Of a DNA stretch of 64,000 bases, positions 55,351 through 64,000 are shown piece by piece (the stretch's first letter is position 1; each line of letters starts with the position of its first letter). Under the pieces are notes generated by a model. The model was given only the letters and a program-made list of their open reading frames with translations, made no database searches and was not told the DNA's origin. This DNA comes from Rhodobiaceae bacterium (GTDB taxonomy: Bacteria > Pseudomonadota > Alphaproteobacteria > RS24), in the NCBI GenBank assembly GCA_024645085.1, contig JAHEGN010000011.1, positions 1 to 64,000 on the forward strand. Direction: 5' to 3'. The position numbers and the translations under genes are program-made.

Positions 55351-56808
55351 TTATTTTTTGATAATACCGGCCAGCATTTTGCGGGTCTTTTCACCATATG
55401 GCGGGCGCAAAGCACCTGCGGCAAATTCAAATGGTGTTTGACGGAACACAGTCTTGGCATGGCTGAAGTTAATAAAACCTTCTTTACCATGATAGGAACC
55501 CGTGCCCGATGGCCCAACGCCGCCAAATGGGGCGTCTTCTTGCATGATGTGGGTAATCACATCATTAACGGCAACACCGCCTGAGGTGGTCGAATTGATG
55601 ACGCGGTTTTCTTCATTGCGGTCATCGCCGAAATAATACAGGCCGAGCGGACGGTCATGGTCATTGACATAGCCAATAGCGTCGTCAACTGACTTGTAAG
55701 ATTTTACCGGCAGAATGGGGCCGAAAATTTCTTCCTGCATCACTTTCATATCTTCGGTTGGCTCGATAATGATGGTCGGCGGAATTTTGTGGTGCGGCTG
55801 CTGCGAGAAATCCTCATTGGCAGGATTAATTTCAACAATTTTCGCTCCTTTTGCGCGCGCATCATCAAGATAGCTTTGCAGACGATCATAGTGACGCTGA
55901 TTGACCACAGAGGTGTAATCAGGGTTTTCTTTCATCGTCGGGAACATGGTCTCGACTGATTTAGTAGCTTGCGCGACAAAATCATCGACCTTGCCTTCTG
56001 GCACCATAACATAGTCAGGTGCCAAGCAGATTTGACCAGCATTGAGGGTCTTGCCTGTCATCACCCGCGCCGCCGTTTTTGTCATATCAGCCGATTGTGA
56101 AACGATAACCGGCGACTTGCCACCCAATTCGAGGGTCACAGGCACAAGGTTTTCAGCCGCGGCCCGCATCACATGGCTGGCAATCGACGTCGCGCCAGTG
56201 AACAGCAAATGGTCAAATGGCATACGCGAGAAAGTGGCGCCAGTTTCTGGGCCACCCAAGACTACAGCGACTTCGTCTTCGCTAAAATATTTGTCGCAAA
56301 GTTCTTTGGTCAGCAAAGCACTGCGCACGGTATATTCAGACGGTTTAATAATTGTCCGGTTACCGGCAGCGAAAATACTGCTCATGGGGCCGAAGCACAG
56401 ATTAAATGGGAAGTTCCACGGCACAACATTGCCGACACAACCGAGCGGTTGATATTCAACCCGAGTGCTGGCGCCCAGAACACCCAAGGGGAACATGGAG
56501 CTACGCTTTGATGGTTTCATCCATTTGCGGACATTGTGTTTGGCATATTTAAGCGCGCCCAATGTGCCGCCCACGTCTGTTGCCAATGTGCCCTCTGGGC
56601 TACGATTGCCAAAGTCAGCGACCAAGGCGTCGACCATTTTATCGCCATTTTCAACCAGCAAAGCAATTGTCCGGTCAATCAGGTCAATGCGCCGTTCAGC
56701 CGTCATCGGGCCTTCGGCAATGTGAGCTTTCTTTTGCAGCGCAACAAGGCGGCGCATTTCTTCTTCTGACGTCTCCGGCAGATCAATCATGTTTTCAGCA
56801 GCACTCAT
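55351..56808 (-). CDS. Coniferyl-aldehyde dehydrogenase-type aldehyde dehydrogenase
   Basis: 485 residues of the ALDH superfamily. The catalytic Glu is in PVTLELGGKSPVIV and the catalytic Cys in NAGQICLAPDYVMVPEG; VVPWNFPFNLCFGPMSSIFA binds NAD. The C-terminal GVAVNDVITHIMQEDAPFGG and SHAKTVFRQ are typical of the CalB-like branch, which oxidises coniferyl aldehyde and other bulky or medium-chain aldehydes. The substrate is inferred only from family resemblance. It is monocistronic, divergent from the enoyl-CoA hydratase pair, with its own terminator. Confidence 0.9.
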   Translation of the reverse strand: MSAAENMIDLPETSEEEMRRLVALQKKAHIAEGPMTAERRIDLIDRTIALLVENGDKMVDALVADFGNRSPEGTLATDVGGTLGALKYAKHNVRKWMKPSKRSSMFPLGVLGASTRVEYQPLGCVGNVVPWNFPFNLCFGPMSSIFAAGNRTIIKPSEYTVRSALLTKELCDKYFSEDEVAVVLGGPETGATFSRMPFDHLLFTGATSIASHVMRAAAENLVPVTLELGGKSPVIVSQSADMTKTAARVMTGKTLNAGQICLAPDYVMVPEGKVDDFVAQATKSVETMFPTMKENPDYTSVVNQRHYDRLQSYLDDARAKGAKIVEINPANEDFSQQPHHKIPPTIIIEPTEDMKVMQEEIFGPILPVKSYKSVDDAIGYVNDHDRPLGLYYFGDDRNEENRVINSTTSGGVAVNDVITHIMQEDAPFGGVGPSGTGSYHGKEGFINFSHAKTVFRQTPFEFAAGALRPPYGEKTRKMLAGIIKK

Positions 56809-56913
56809 TTTACTTTCTCCCTGAGTTGATGAATTAAAAGTAAAACAAAATTAGCGCCTCTTGCCAATAGCTGTTTTATCGCTAACCTATGCGGAAATTA
56901 GTGGAGAGCTAAA

Positions 56914-57753
56914 ATGAGCGAAATTGTTACCCAAACCCTGTCCGATAGTGGCGTGTTAACTATTTGTATGAACCGACCCGAGGTTCTTAATAGTCTCAAC
57001 CGACCGATTGTTGAAGCTCTGGTCGCGGCGCTCAATGGCGCCAGCACCAATGATGACGTGCGCTGCGTGATTTTCACCGGTGCCGGACGCGGGTTTTGCG
57101 CCGGTGCCGATTTAGCCAATGGCGGATGGCCGCGCGAAGAAGGTTGGACGCCGGGCGATGTGACCTGGAACAGTATGGAAACCGGCTATAATGTGCTGGG
57201 CCGAGCTTTGGTCAATTGTGACAAGCCAGTGATTTGCGCGGTTAATGGCATTGCCGCCGGCGCTGGCGTCGGCTTGGCGCTGAGTGGTGACCTGACGATT
57301 GCCGCTCAGAGCGCTTCTTTTAAATTAGTTTTCGGCCCGCAATTGGGCATTATTCCCGATGTTGGCGCCTCATGGCATGTGCCGCAATTGGTCGGCCGCG
57401 CGCGGGCCAATGGTCTGTCGCTATTGGGCGACACCCTGCCAGCTGAAAAGGCTGAGCAATGGGGAATGATTTGGGAAGTGGTGCCGGATGAGCAGTTAAT
57501 GGAAGCCGCCATGGCCTATGCCGAACGCATGGCCGCCAGCGCCATTACCGGTCTGAAAGCCGTCTCGCGGGCGCATGATAAGGCGATGGAAAACAGCCTC
57601 GATGCACAATTGGACTATGAGCGCGATATGCAACGCCATTATTGCAATCAGCCGGTGTTTTTCGAGGGCGTGTCTGCTTTTATCGAAAAACGCAAACCGA
57701 ATTTTAGAGATATTGAAACAGCGCAAATTAAAGCCGCGCGGGAGAAAAAATAA
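56914..57753 (+). CDS. Enoyl-CoA hydratase/isomerase family protein
   Basis: 279 residues of the crotonase family. The oxyanion-hole segments are FTGAGRGFCAGADLANGG and NGIAAGAGVGLALSGDLTIA, followed by GPQLGIIPDVGASWHVPQLV. The insertion with WPREEGWTPGDVTWNSMETG after the first oxyanion loop is unusual in plain hydratases. It is coupled (TAATG) to a second crotonase gene, with which it may form a pair in a CoA-thioester pathway. The exact substrate is not determined. Confidence 0.88.
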   Translation: MSEIVTQTLSDSGVLTICMNRPEVLNSLNRPIVEALVAALNGASTNDDVRCVIFTGAGRGFCAGADLANGGWPREEGWTPGDVTWNSMETGYNVLGRALVNCDKPVICAVNGIAAGAGVGLALSGDLTIAAQSASFKLVFGPQLGIIPDVGASWHVPQLVGRARANGLSLLGDTLPAEKAEQWGMIWEVVPDEQLMEAAMAYAERMAASAITGLKAVSRAHDKAMENSLDAQLDYERDMQRHYCNQPVFFEGVSAFIEKRKPNFRDIETAQIKAAREKK

Positions 57754-58556
57754 TGCAGCTTGATCTTTTGACACTTGATATTGATGGCGATATTGCAACC
57801 ATTACGTTTAATGACCCCGATAATTTGAACGCCATGTCTTTGCCGATGTTGCAAAGCATTGATACGGCGCTTGATCATATTGACGGTGAGGACAGCACAA
57901 TTCGTTGTTTGATTTTAACTGGCGCCGGTCGTGGTTTTTGCGCCGGTGCCAATATTGGCGGCGACGGCCCGGTGCGTGAAACCCGCAGCAGCAATCGCAA
58001 GCCCGATGCTGGCGAGGGACTGGAAAAAGTCTATCACCCGATTTTGCGCCGTTTGCGCGCCCTACCGTGCCCGATTGTTTCTGCGGTCAATGGCCCATGC
58101 GCCGGTGTCGGCATGAGCTTTGCGCTGATGGGTGACATGGTGATTGCCGGCAAATCAGCGTTTTTCTTGCAAGCCTTTCGCGGCATTGGCTTGGTGCCAG
58201 ATGGCGGCGCGACTTATATTTTGCCGCGTTTGGTGGGCATGGCACGGGCTAAGGAATTGGCTTTAATGGGCGAACGCCTGCCAGCCGAAACGGCGCTTGA
58301 ATGGGGCCTGATTAACCGTGTTTATGACGATGGGGCGCTGATGGATGAGGCCAAAAAATTGGCCGCCACCATGGCTGAGGGGCCGTATTCTTTGAGCCTT
58401 ATTCGCAATCTTTTGTGGAATAGTGTCGATGCGACCTATGAAGAACAGCTGAATAATGAGCGCTGGGCGCAGCAAAAAGCCGGTTGGTCAAAAGATTTCG
58501 CCGAGGGCGTGAAGGCGTTTAACGAAAAACGCCCTGCTAAATTCACCGGTCAGTAA
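57753..58556 (+). CDS. Enoyl-CoA hydratase/isomerase family protein (PaaG-like)
   Basis: 267 residues, second of a coupled pair. It has LTGAGRGFCAGANIGGDGP, GPCAGVGMSFALMGDMVIA and GIGLVPDGGATYILPRLVGM. The catalytic segment with Asp (PDGG) in place of the hydratase Glu resembles isomerases such as PaaG. Its identity with the first gene is moderate only, so the two are not recent duplicates. Its stop directly abuts a possible 22-codon ORF on the other strand. Confidence 0.88.
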   Translation: MQLDLLTLDIDGDIATITFNDPDNLNAMSLPMLQSIDTALDHIDGEDSTIRCLILTGAGRGFCAGANIGGDGPVRETRSSNRKPDAGEGLEKVYHPILRRLRALPCPIVSAVNGPCAGVGMSFALMGDMVIAGKSAFFLQAFRGIGLVPDGGATYILPRLVGMARAKELALMGERLPAETALEWGLINRVYDDGALMDEAKKLAATMAEGPYSLSLIRNLLWNSVDATYEEQLNNERWAQQKAGWSKDFAEGVKAFNEKRPAKFTGQ

Positions 58557-58625
58557 TCAGCCAACAACACATGAGGCCAAAAGCCCCAAAAAGCCGATTG
58601 CGAAGAAAATCACCAAATGCGGCAT
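58557..58625 (-). CDS. Possible 22-residue membrane peptide
   Basis: A short frame begins six bases after the gatB stop and encodes MPHLVIFFAIGFLGLLASCV plus VG. It is almost entirely hydrophobic, enough for one membrane helix. GAAGAG lies about eight bases upstream of the ATG, overlapping the gatB end. Its stop abuts the stop of the converging hydratase gene. It could be a genuine microprotein of the gat operon or chance. Confidence 0.3.
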   Translation of the reverse strand: MPHLVIFFAIGFLGLLASCVVG

Positions 58626-58630
58626 GGTGA

Positions 58631-60106
58631 TTACTCTTCGAGGCCGAGCTTTTGCATGACTAATTTATTGACCGCTTGCGGATTGGCTTTGCCGCCAGTC
58701 GCCTGCATCACCTGACCGACAAACCAACCGGCCATTTTTGGCCGCTCGCGGGCTTGCTCGACTTTATCAGGATTGGCTTGAATAACCTCGTCAACCGCCG
58801 CTTCAATGGCGCCCGTATCGGTAACTTGTTTCAAGCCTTTTTCCTCGACAATGACAGCCGGATCTTTGCCTTGGTCGGGGCCCTGCTCGAACATCAACTC
58901 AAAGACTTCCTTGGCAATGCGGCTCGACACTGTGTCATTGCTTTGCAAATCGACCAATTGCCCCACTTGGTCGGCGCTAACGGGCGATTGCGAAATCGAC
59001 AGACCGGCCTTATTGAGACCAGCAAAAACACTACCAATAACCATATTGGCGGTGGCTTTGGCGTCGCGCCCAGCGGCGGCGGCTTCAAAGAAATCAGCGT
59101 TTTCACCTTCCGAAACCAAAACGCTCGCATCATAGGGCGACAGGCCATAATCAGCGATAAAGCGGGCCTTTTTATCGTCCGGCAATTCCGGTAGGCTGGC
59201 CGCAATGGTGTCGACGAATTCTTGCGAAAAGCTCAAAGGCAGCAAATCCGGATCAGGGAAATAGCGATAATCATGGGCTTCTTCTTTTGAGCGCATTGAG
59301 CGTGTTTCGCCATTTTTCGGGTCGAATAAACGCGTCTCTTGGGCAATTGTGCCGCCATCTTCAATAATATCAATTTGCCGCCGTGCCTCGTGCTCAATGG
59401 CTTGGCCGATAAAGCGGATAGAATTGACGTTTTTGATTTCGCAGCGCGTGCCCAATGGGTCGCCCGGGCGACGCACAGATACATTGACGTCAGCTCGCAG
59501 ACTGCCCTGCTCCATATTGCCATCGCAAGTGCCCAAATAACGCAATATAGCGCGTAATTTTTTCACATAGGCCTGCGCCTCAGCAGCGGAGCGCATGTCG
59601 GGGTAAGAAACAATCTCCATCAGCGCCACGCCCGAGCGATTCAAATCGACAAAACTCATACTCGGGTGTTGGTCGTGCAGCGATTTGCCGGCGTCTTGCT
59701 CAAGGTGCAAACGCTCAATACGCACGGTTTTTACGTCGCCACCATCGAGGTCAATATCAATCGTCCCCTCGCCGACAATCGGCTGCTGGAATTGCGAAAT
59801 CTGGTAGCCCTGCGGCAAGTCTGGATAGAAATAATTCTTCCGGTCAAATACCGAGTAATTATTAATCTGCGCTTTCAAGCCAAGACCGGTGCGCACCGCT
59901 TGCTCAACGCATTTTTGATTGATCACCGGCAACATGCCGGGCATGGCGGCGTCGACAAGCGACACTTGTGTGTTTGGCTCCGCGCCAAATTCAGTGGCCG
60001 CGCCGGAAAATAATTTTGCCTGGGACGAGACTTGCGCATGCACTTCCAAGCCAAGCACAATTTCCCAATCGCCCGTAGCTCCAGCAATAAGATTTTTATT
60101 CGTCAT
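58631..60106 (-). CDS. gatB: Asp/Glu-tRNA amidotransferase subunit B
   Basis: 491 residues. It converts Glu-tRNA(Gln) or Asp-tRNA(Asn) to the amide forms. Family features include [60 protein letters not shown] and [14 protein letters not shown], with a C-terminal YqeY-like tRNA-binding domain from about 330. The ATG at 60106 overlaps the gatA stop as ATGA. Confidence 0.96.
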   Translation of the reverse strand: MTNKNLIAGATGDWEIVLGLEVHAQVSSQAKLFSGAATEFGAEPNTQVSLVDAAMPGMLPVINQKCVEQAVRTGLGLKAQINNYSVFDRKNYFYPDLPQGYQISQFQQPIVGEGTIDIDLDGGDVKTVRIERLHLEQDAGKSLHDQHPSMSFVDLNRSGVALMEIVSYPDMRSAAEAQAYVKKLRAILRYLGTCDGNMEQGSLRADVNVSVRRPGDPLGTRCEIKNVNSIRFIGQAIEHEARRQIDIIEDGGTIAQETRLFDPKNGETRSMRSKEEAHDYRYFPDPDLLPLSFSQEFVDTIAASLPELPDDKKARFIADYGLSPYDASVLVSEGENADFFEAAAAGRDAKATANMVIGSVFAGLNKAGLSISQSPVSADQVGQLVDLQSNDTVSSRIAKEVFELMFEQGPDQGKDPAVIVEEKGLKQVTDTGAIEAAVDEVIQANPDKVEQARERPKMAGWFVGQVMQATGGKANPQAVNKLVMQKLGLEE

Positions 60107-61581
60107 TCGGCGCTCCACCAATCATCTGCTCGTGCGGTAAATTGAGCGGCCGTTTCCAGCACGCCTGCAACGCGCAACAAATCTTCTTCTCCAAAGGTTT
60201 TGCCAATTAATTGCAAACCCAATGGCAAGCCTTTTGCATCAACACCGGCAGGCACAGAAATGCCCGGCAAGCCTGCCAGATTTCCGGTCACGGTGAACAC
60301 GTCATTGAGATACATTTCCAATGGATCGTCGGACTTCTCGCCAATGGCAAAGGCTGATGATGGGGTTGTTGGTGTCAGCACCACATCGCATTTTTCATAA
60401 GCCTTGGTAAAATCTTCGGCAATCAGGCGGCGTACTTGCAAGGCTTTCACATAATAGGCGTCATAATATCCGGCCGATAGTGCATAGGTGCCAATCATGA
60501 TCCGCCGAATGACCTCATCACCAAAACCAGCGGCGCGGGTTGAGGCATACATGTCGTCAATGTCTTTGCCAGCCACGCGCATGCCATAACGCACGCCATC
60601 ATAGCGGGCCAAATTAGAGGAGGCCTCGGCGGGGGCGATAATATAATAGGCCGGCAAGGCATATTTGGTGTGCGGCAAGCTAATGTCGACAATTTCAGCA
60701 CCGGCTTGGGTCAGCCAATCAATGCCCTGCTGCCATAGGGCTTCAATCTCAGACGGCATATTATCAACCCGATATTCAGCCGGTATACCGACCCGCAGGC
60801 CTTTGATGTCACCGGTCAAAGCGGCTTCATAATTGGGCACGGGTAAATTGACGCTGGTCGAGTCTTTGGCGTCATAGCTGGCCATAGAACCAAGCATAAT
60901 GGCCGCGTCGCGCACGGTTTGGGTAATCGGCCCCGCTTGATCAAGCGACGAGGCAAAGGCCACCACCCCCCAACGTGAACAGCGGCCATAGGTCGGTTTC
61001 AAACCGACTGTGCCGGTAAAAGCGGCAGGCTGGCGAATTGAGCCGCCAGTGTCAGTTGCCGTTGCTGCAATGCCCAAACGCGCCGCCACTGCCGACGATG
61101 AGCCGCCTGATGAGCCGCCCGGCACTAACGGTTTTTGGTCGGCGCCGCGCCATGGATTTATCACCGCGCCAAAGCGCGAAGTTTCATTCGATGAGCCCAT
61201 GGCAAATTCATCATTGTTCAATTTGCCCAACATCACCGCGCCATCGGCCCATAGATTGCCGGTTACGGTGCTTTCATAAGGTGGCGTAAATTCGGCTAGA
61301 ATATTTGAGCACGCCGTGGTGCGCACGCCTTTGGTGCAAAACAAATCTTTAATGCCCAAAGGAATACCTTCCAGCGGGCGGGCCTCACCTTGGGCGATTT
61401 TCGCATCACTAGCATCGGCCATTTCAAGGGCTTTTTCCGGCGTCTGCAAAACATAGGCATTGAGCTTGTCAGCCGCCGCCACACGCTCAATATGAGCTTG
61501 CGTCAACTCGCGGGCGGAAAATTGTTTGTCACGCAATCCATCGCGGGCTTGTGCCAAATTCAAATCGGTCAGCTTGCTCAT
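60103..61581 (-). CDS. gatA: Asp/Glu-tRNA amidotransferase subunit A
   Basis: 492 residues of the amidase-signature family. The Ser-cisSer-Lys triad is visible: Lys in [15 protein letters not shown] and the serines in [18 protein letters not shown] and [16 protein letters not shown]. It hydrolyses glutamine to supply ammonia to GatB. The length is normal. It is coupled to gatC (TAATG) and gatB (ATGA). Confidence 0.96.
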   Translation of the reverse strand: MSKLTDLNLAQARDGLRDKQFSARELTQAHIERVAAADKLNAYVLQTPEKALEMADASDAKIAQGEARPLEGIPLGIKDLFCTKGVRTTACSNILAEFTPPYESTVTGNLWADGAVMLGKLNNDEFAMGSSNETSRFGAVINPWRGADQKPLVPGGSSGGSSSAVAARLGIAATATDTGGSIRQPAAFTGTVGLKPTYGRCSRWGVVAFASSLDQAGPITQTVRDAAIMLGSMASYDAKDSTSVNLPVPNYEAALTGDIKGLRVGIPAEYRVDNMPSEIEALWQQGIDWLTQAGAEIVDISLPHTKYALPAYYIIAPAEASSNLARYDGVRYGMRVAGKDIDDMYASTRAAGFGDEVIRRIMIGTYALSAGYYDAYYVKALQVRRLIAEDFTKAYEKCDVVLTPTTPSSAFAIGEKSDDPLEMYLNDVFTVTGNLAGLPGISVPAGVDAKGLPLGLQLIGKTFGEEDLLRVAGVLETAAQFTARADDWWSAE

Positions 61582-61868
61582 TATTCTACAACTTTCGGAA
61601 CAGCGAAATAATCATCGTCGCGCTCTGGCGCATTGGCCAAAACATCAGCCGGATAGCCGCCATCATTGATCACATCCTCGCGGCCCAACATGGTGGTTTC
61701 AACGGCACTGGTCAGCGGCTTAACGCCGCTTGTGTCGAGCTCGGACAGCTGCTCAACAAAGCCCAGAATAGCGCTTAATTCCTTGGCTAAAGCTGGCAAT
61801 TGCGCATCACTAACCCCAATGCGGGCAAGGGTCGCAATGCGGCGCGCCATTTTTTCATCTACAGACAT
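61581..61868 (-). CDS. gatC: Asp/Glu-tRNA amidotransferase subunit C
   Basis: 95 residues. The small helical subunit wraps around the GatA-GatB interface. It has [40 protein letters not shown] and the C-terminal [19 protein letters not shown]. The frame is open upstream, but the ATG at 61868 gives the family N-terminus. It is the first gene of gatCAB and divergent from ruvX. Confidence 0.95.
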   Translation of the reverse strand: MSVDEKMARRIATLARIGVSDAQLPALAKELSAILGFVEQLSELDTSGVKPLTSAVETTMLGREDVINDGGYPADVLANAPERDDDYFAVPKVVE

Positions 61869-61899
61869 TTTTGGACCTTTAATCGGTGGTATGCGGAAG

Positions 61900-61913
61900 G
61901 TTTCGCGCGAAAC
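61900..61913. promoter_or_regulatory. 14-bp perfect palindrome between gatC and ruvX
   Basis: GTTTCGCGCGAAAC is a perfect palindrome 31 bp before the gatC ATG in the 123-bp divergent region. A related core, TCTCGCGCGAAG, occurs near 62507 upstream of pyrB. It may bind a regulator; none is known to me. Confidence 0.4.
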
Positions 61914-61991
61914 TAGCAAAGCCGCGCCGGTGGTGCAACACGCCATTCACTTCTGCTATCGCTTTCTTTTGAGCTATGATATGACAGCGGC

Positions 61992-62468
61992 ATGGCAATT
62001 ATCGAAAATGCAGCTGATTTGACACCGCTTATGAGCAAGGGCCAGCGGCTGATGGGGCTCGATTTGGGCACGAAAACCATTGGCATGGCGACGGCCGATA
62101 TTGACCATAAAATCGCCACCCCATTTGACACGATCAGACGCAAAAAATTCGGTCTCGACGTGGCAGCTTTGGAAAATGTGCTGATGGGCGAAAACATCGG
62201 CGGTCTGGTGATGGGCTTGCCGCTGAATATGGATGGCTCATCGGGCCCGCGCGTGCAAGCGACAAAAGCCTTTGTTCGCAATTGTATCGGTCGCCCGAGC
62301 TTTCCTGATATTCCAATTTTATTGTGGGATGAACGGCTATCGACGGCGGCCGTCGAGCGCACGCTCATTGCCGCCGATACCTCGCGGGCCAAGCGCGCAA
62401 CTGTGATTGATAAAATGGCCGCCGCCTATATTTTGCAGGGCGTGTTGGATTTGCTAAATCGCGATTAA
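61992..62468 (+). CDS. ruvX: Putative pre-16S rRNA nuclease (YqgF/RuvX)
   Basis: 158 residues of the RNase H-like YqgF family. LMGLDLGTKTIGMATADID holds the first catalytic Asp, GLVMGLPLNMDGSSGPRVQA is the second motif, and ILLWDERLSTAAVERTLIAA plus IDKMAAAYILQGVLD complete the active site. It is implicated in 16S rRNA 5'-end processing. It precedes pyrB by 72 bp. Confidence 0.94.
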   Translation: MAIIENAADLTPLMSKGQRLMGLDLGTKTIGMATADIDHKIATPFDTIRRKKFGLDVAALENVLMGENIGGLVMGLPLNMDGSSGPRVQATKAFVRNCIGRPSFPDIPILLWDERLSTAAVERTLIAADTSRAKRATVIDKMAAAYILQGVLDLLNRD

Positions 62469-62540
62469 ATATGGCCGCTTGGCAAGCCGCGCAAAACTTC
62501 TTGCCAGAATCTCGCGCGAAGCCTATACACTATTGTTTTA

Positions 62541-63512
62541 ATGGATAGTTCACAGGTCAAATTCACCTTCCCTCATCGAGACCTTCTCGGTATCGAAGGG
62601 CTATCTGTTTCAGACATTACGCATTTATTGGATCTTTCCGACGCCTATGTGGCGCACAACCGACAGCGCGATAAGAAAATGTCAACGCTGCGCGGACGCA
62701 CACAAATCAATTTATTTTTTGAAAGCTCAACACGCACGCAAAGTTCTTTTGAACTGGCCGGTAAGCGATTGGGCGCCGATGTGATGAATATGAGCGTTGC
62801 CGCCTCGGCGGTGAATAAGGGCGAAACCCTGGTCGATACGGCAGTAACGCTGAATGCAATGAACCCAGATTTGCTGGTGGTCCGCCATGCTGATAGTGGC
62901 GCCGTCGAATTGCTGGCGCAAAAAGTGTCCTGCGCCGTGCTTAATGCTGGCGATGGCGCCCATGAACACCCAACACAAGCGCTGCTCGATGCGCTGACCA
63001 TTCGCCGGCGGCTTGGCCACCTTGAAGGCCTGCGCGTGGCGATATGCGGCGACATTACCCATTCGCGGGTGGCGCGCTCTAATCTTTTATTGCTCAATCG
63101 CATGGGCGCTCATGTGCATTTGATTGGGCCGCAAACTTTGCTGCCTTCAGGAGCCGAACAATTAGGCGCTTCAGTGTTTACCTCAATGCGCGAAGGGCTG
63201 GAAGGCTGCGATATTGTGATGATGTTACGGGTGCAAAATGAACGTATGTCCGGCGCCCTCATTCCGTCGGTTCGCGAATATTATCACTTGTATGGCCTGA
63301 ACCGCGAAAAGCTCAGCTATGCCAAACCCGGCGCATTGGTGATGCACCCTGGGCCGATGAATCGCGGCGTCGAAATTGATAGCGCCATCGCCGACGATAC
63401 GAATATCAGCCTTATTCGCGACCAAGTCGAAATGGGGGTTGCGGTGCGCATGGCGGTGCTGGAAACACTGGCGGCAAATTTAATCAATGATCGCGAGGTC
63501 GAAAATGACTGA
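62541..63512 (+). CDS. pyrB: Aspartate carbamoyltransferase catalytic subunit
   Basis: 323 residues. It makes carbamoyl-aspartate in pyrimidine synthesis. The carbamoyl-phosphate site is [39 protein letters not shown] and [14 protein letters not shown] bind aspartate, and [13 protein letters not shown] is the C-terminal motif. It overlaps the next gene by 8 bp. The downstream dihydroorotase-like protein may be a structural partner, as in other bacterial ATCases. Confidence 0.96.
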   Translation: MDSSQVKFTFPHRDLLGIEGLSVSDITHLLDLSDAYVAHNRQRDKKMSTLRGRTQINLFFESSTRTQSSFELAGKRLGADVMNMSVAASAVNKGETLVDTAVTLNAMNPDLLVVRHADSGAVELLAQKVSCAVLNAGDGAHEHPTQALLDALTIRRRLGHLEGLRVAICGDITHSRVARSNLLLLNRMGAHVHLIGPQTLLPSGAEQLGASVFTSMREGLEGCDIVMMLRVQNERMSGALIPSVREYYHLYGLNREKLSYAKPGALVMHPGPMNRGVEIDSAIADDTNISLIRDQVEMGVAVRMAVLETLAANLINDREVEND

Positions 63513-64000
63513 CGCAGCGTTTTATGCCTTTGTGAATGCGCGGCTGGTTGATCCGGTGCAAGAGCGCGATGAAATTGGCGGCCTGTTGATTCAGGGTGAC
63601 CGGATTGTCGATAGCGGGCCGGATATTATTATTCCGGACGAAGCTGAGACCCTCGACTGCACTGGACTGACGCTGCTGCCGGGGCTGGTCGATATGCAAG
63701 TGTTCACCGGAGAACCGGGCGAAGAACACCGCGAAACCCTGGCCACTGTGTCGCGCGCAGCAGCGGCTGGCGGGGTGACCAATTTGGCGATGATGCCAAA
63801 CACCTCACCGGTGATTGATGATGCGGCGCTGGTGGACTATGTATTGCGCCGCGCCCGCGCCACGTCGATTGTGCGCATTCACCCAATGGCGGCAATCACC
63901 AAAAATTGTGACGGCACACATATGTCTGAGTTTGGCTTATTGCAAGAAGCCGGCGCGGTGGCCTTTACCGATGGCGATAAAGCGGTGATGAACGCGCTGA
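63505..64000 (+). CDS. Dihydroorotase-like protein, probably non-catalytic (5' part)
   Basis: The first 165 residues run off the window end. [20 protein letters not shown] is the dihydroorotase metal site, but the HxH that binds zinc is Gln65-x-Phe67. The rest ([48 protein letters not shown]) is well conserved. Such pyrC' or PyrX homologues support ATCase structurally, while an active PyrC is encoded elsewhere. It is coupled to pyrB by an 8-bp overlap. Confidence 0.88.
   Translation, partial: MTDAAFYAFVNARLVDPVQERDEIGGLLIQGDRIVDSGPDIIIPDEAETLDCTGLTLLPGLVDMQVFTGEPGEEHRETLATVSRAAAAGGVTNLAMMPNTSPVIDDAALVDYVLRRARATSIVRIHPMAAITKNCDGTHMSEFGLLQEAGAVAFTDGDKAVMNAL

Overview
The window is a compact chromosomal segment of an alphaproteobacterium with roughly half G+C. 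Support comes from canonical alphaproteobacterial gene orders: bamE / ubiquinol-cytochrome c chaperone / yceD / plsX / fabH / ihfA / merR; glyA-nrdR-ribD-ribE-ribBX-ribH-nusB-thiL; rsh-pyrE-DUF2062-pdxJ-acpS-lepB-rnc-era-recO; and gatCAB, ruvX, pyrBC. A tripartite TRAP transporter, a K+-independent H+-pyrophosphatase, TauD- and SsuD-like enzymes and many overlapping genes suggest a streamlined marine lineage such as SAR116-type Alphaproteobacteria. That placement is inference; no rRNA gene is present to confirm it.

Layout. 1-4.2 kb, minus strand: tRNA-Pro(GGG), a MerR-type regulator, IHF alpha, fatty acid and phospholipid initiation (fabH, plsX), yceD and a cytochrome bc1 assembly chaperone. 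bamE lies divergently, and a bidirectional terminator separates it from hppA. 7-13.6 kb: one long minus-strand run for thiamine and riboflavin synthesis, nusB, nrdR and glyA. 13.7-20.9 kb: a glycerophosphodiesterase, a DUF1295 membrane protein, three valine-catabolism genes, hemB, a second beta-hydroxyacid dehydrogenase and a flavin reductase. 21-27.3 kb, plus strand: an SLC13-type transporter, bpt, a TRAP transporter and a small anchored protein. 27.3-37.7 kb, minus strand: parC and a housekeeping operon ending in rsh and rpoZ. 37.7-42.7 kb: folK, a family-5-like uracil-DNA glycosylase, smpB, dapA, an SDR, a renalase-like flavoprotein and a GH24 lysozyme.

42.8-44.5 kb looks like accessory DNA next to tRNA-Ser(GCU): a 357-bp gene-free stretch, an SsuD-like monooxygenase and the C-terminal remnant of a BspA/DUF285 repeat protein. 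Then come a GntP-type permease, cysD-cysNC for sulfate activation, a TauD-like dioxygenase and a ferredoxin-reductase-like flavoprotein.

51.15-53.0 kb is the most unusual part. A lipoprotein and two membrane proteins, none recognised, are read as an operon. Each starts with almost the same leader, AGGAGGRCAAAAnATGTCCC, in which GGACA and TGTCC can pair around the Shine-Dalgarno sequence and the AUG. A fourth copy drives only a 7-codon ORF. At the head of the operon is a 14-bp perfect hairpin whose loop, in the sense RNA, is an anti-Shine-Dalgarno sequence. Next to it, two Irr/ICE-like palindromes lie between divergent peroxiredoxin and globin genes.

54-64 kb: glutaryl-CoA-type dehydrogenase, coniferyl-aldehyde-type dehydrogenase, two enoyl-CoA hydratases, gatCAB, ruvX, pyrB and a truncated pyrC-like gene lacking the metal-binding HxH. 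No IS element, CRISPR array, rRNA operon or integrase was seen.
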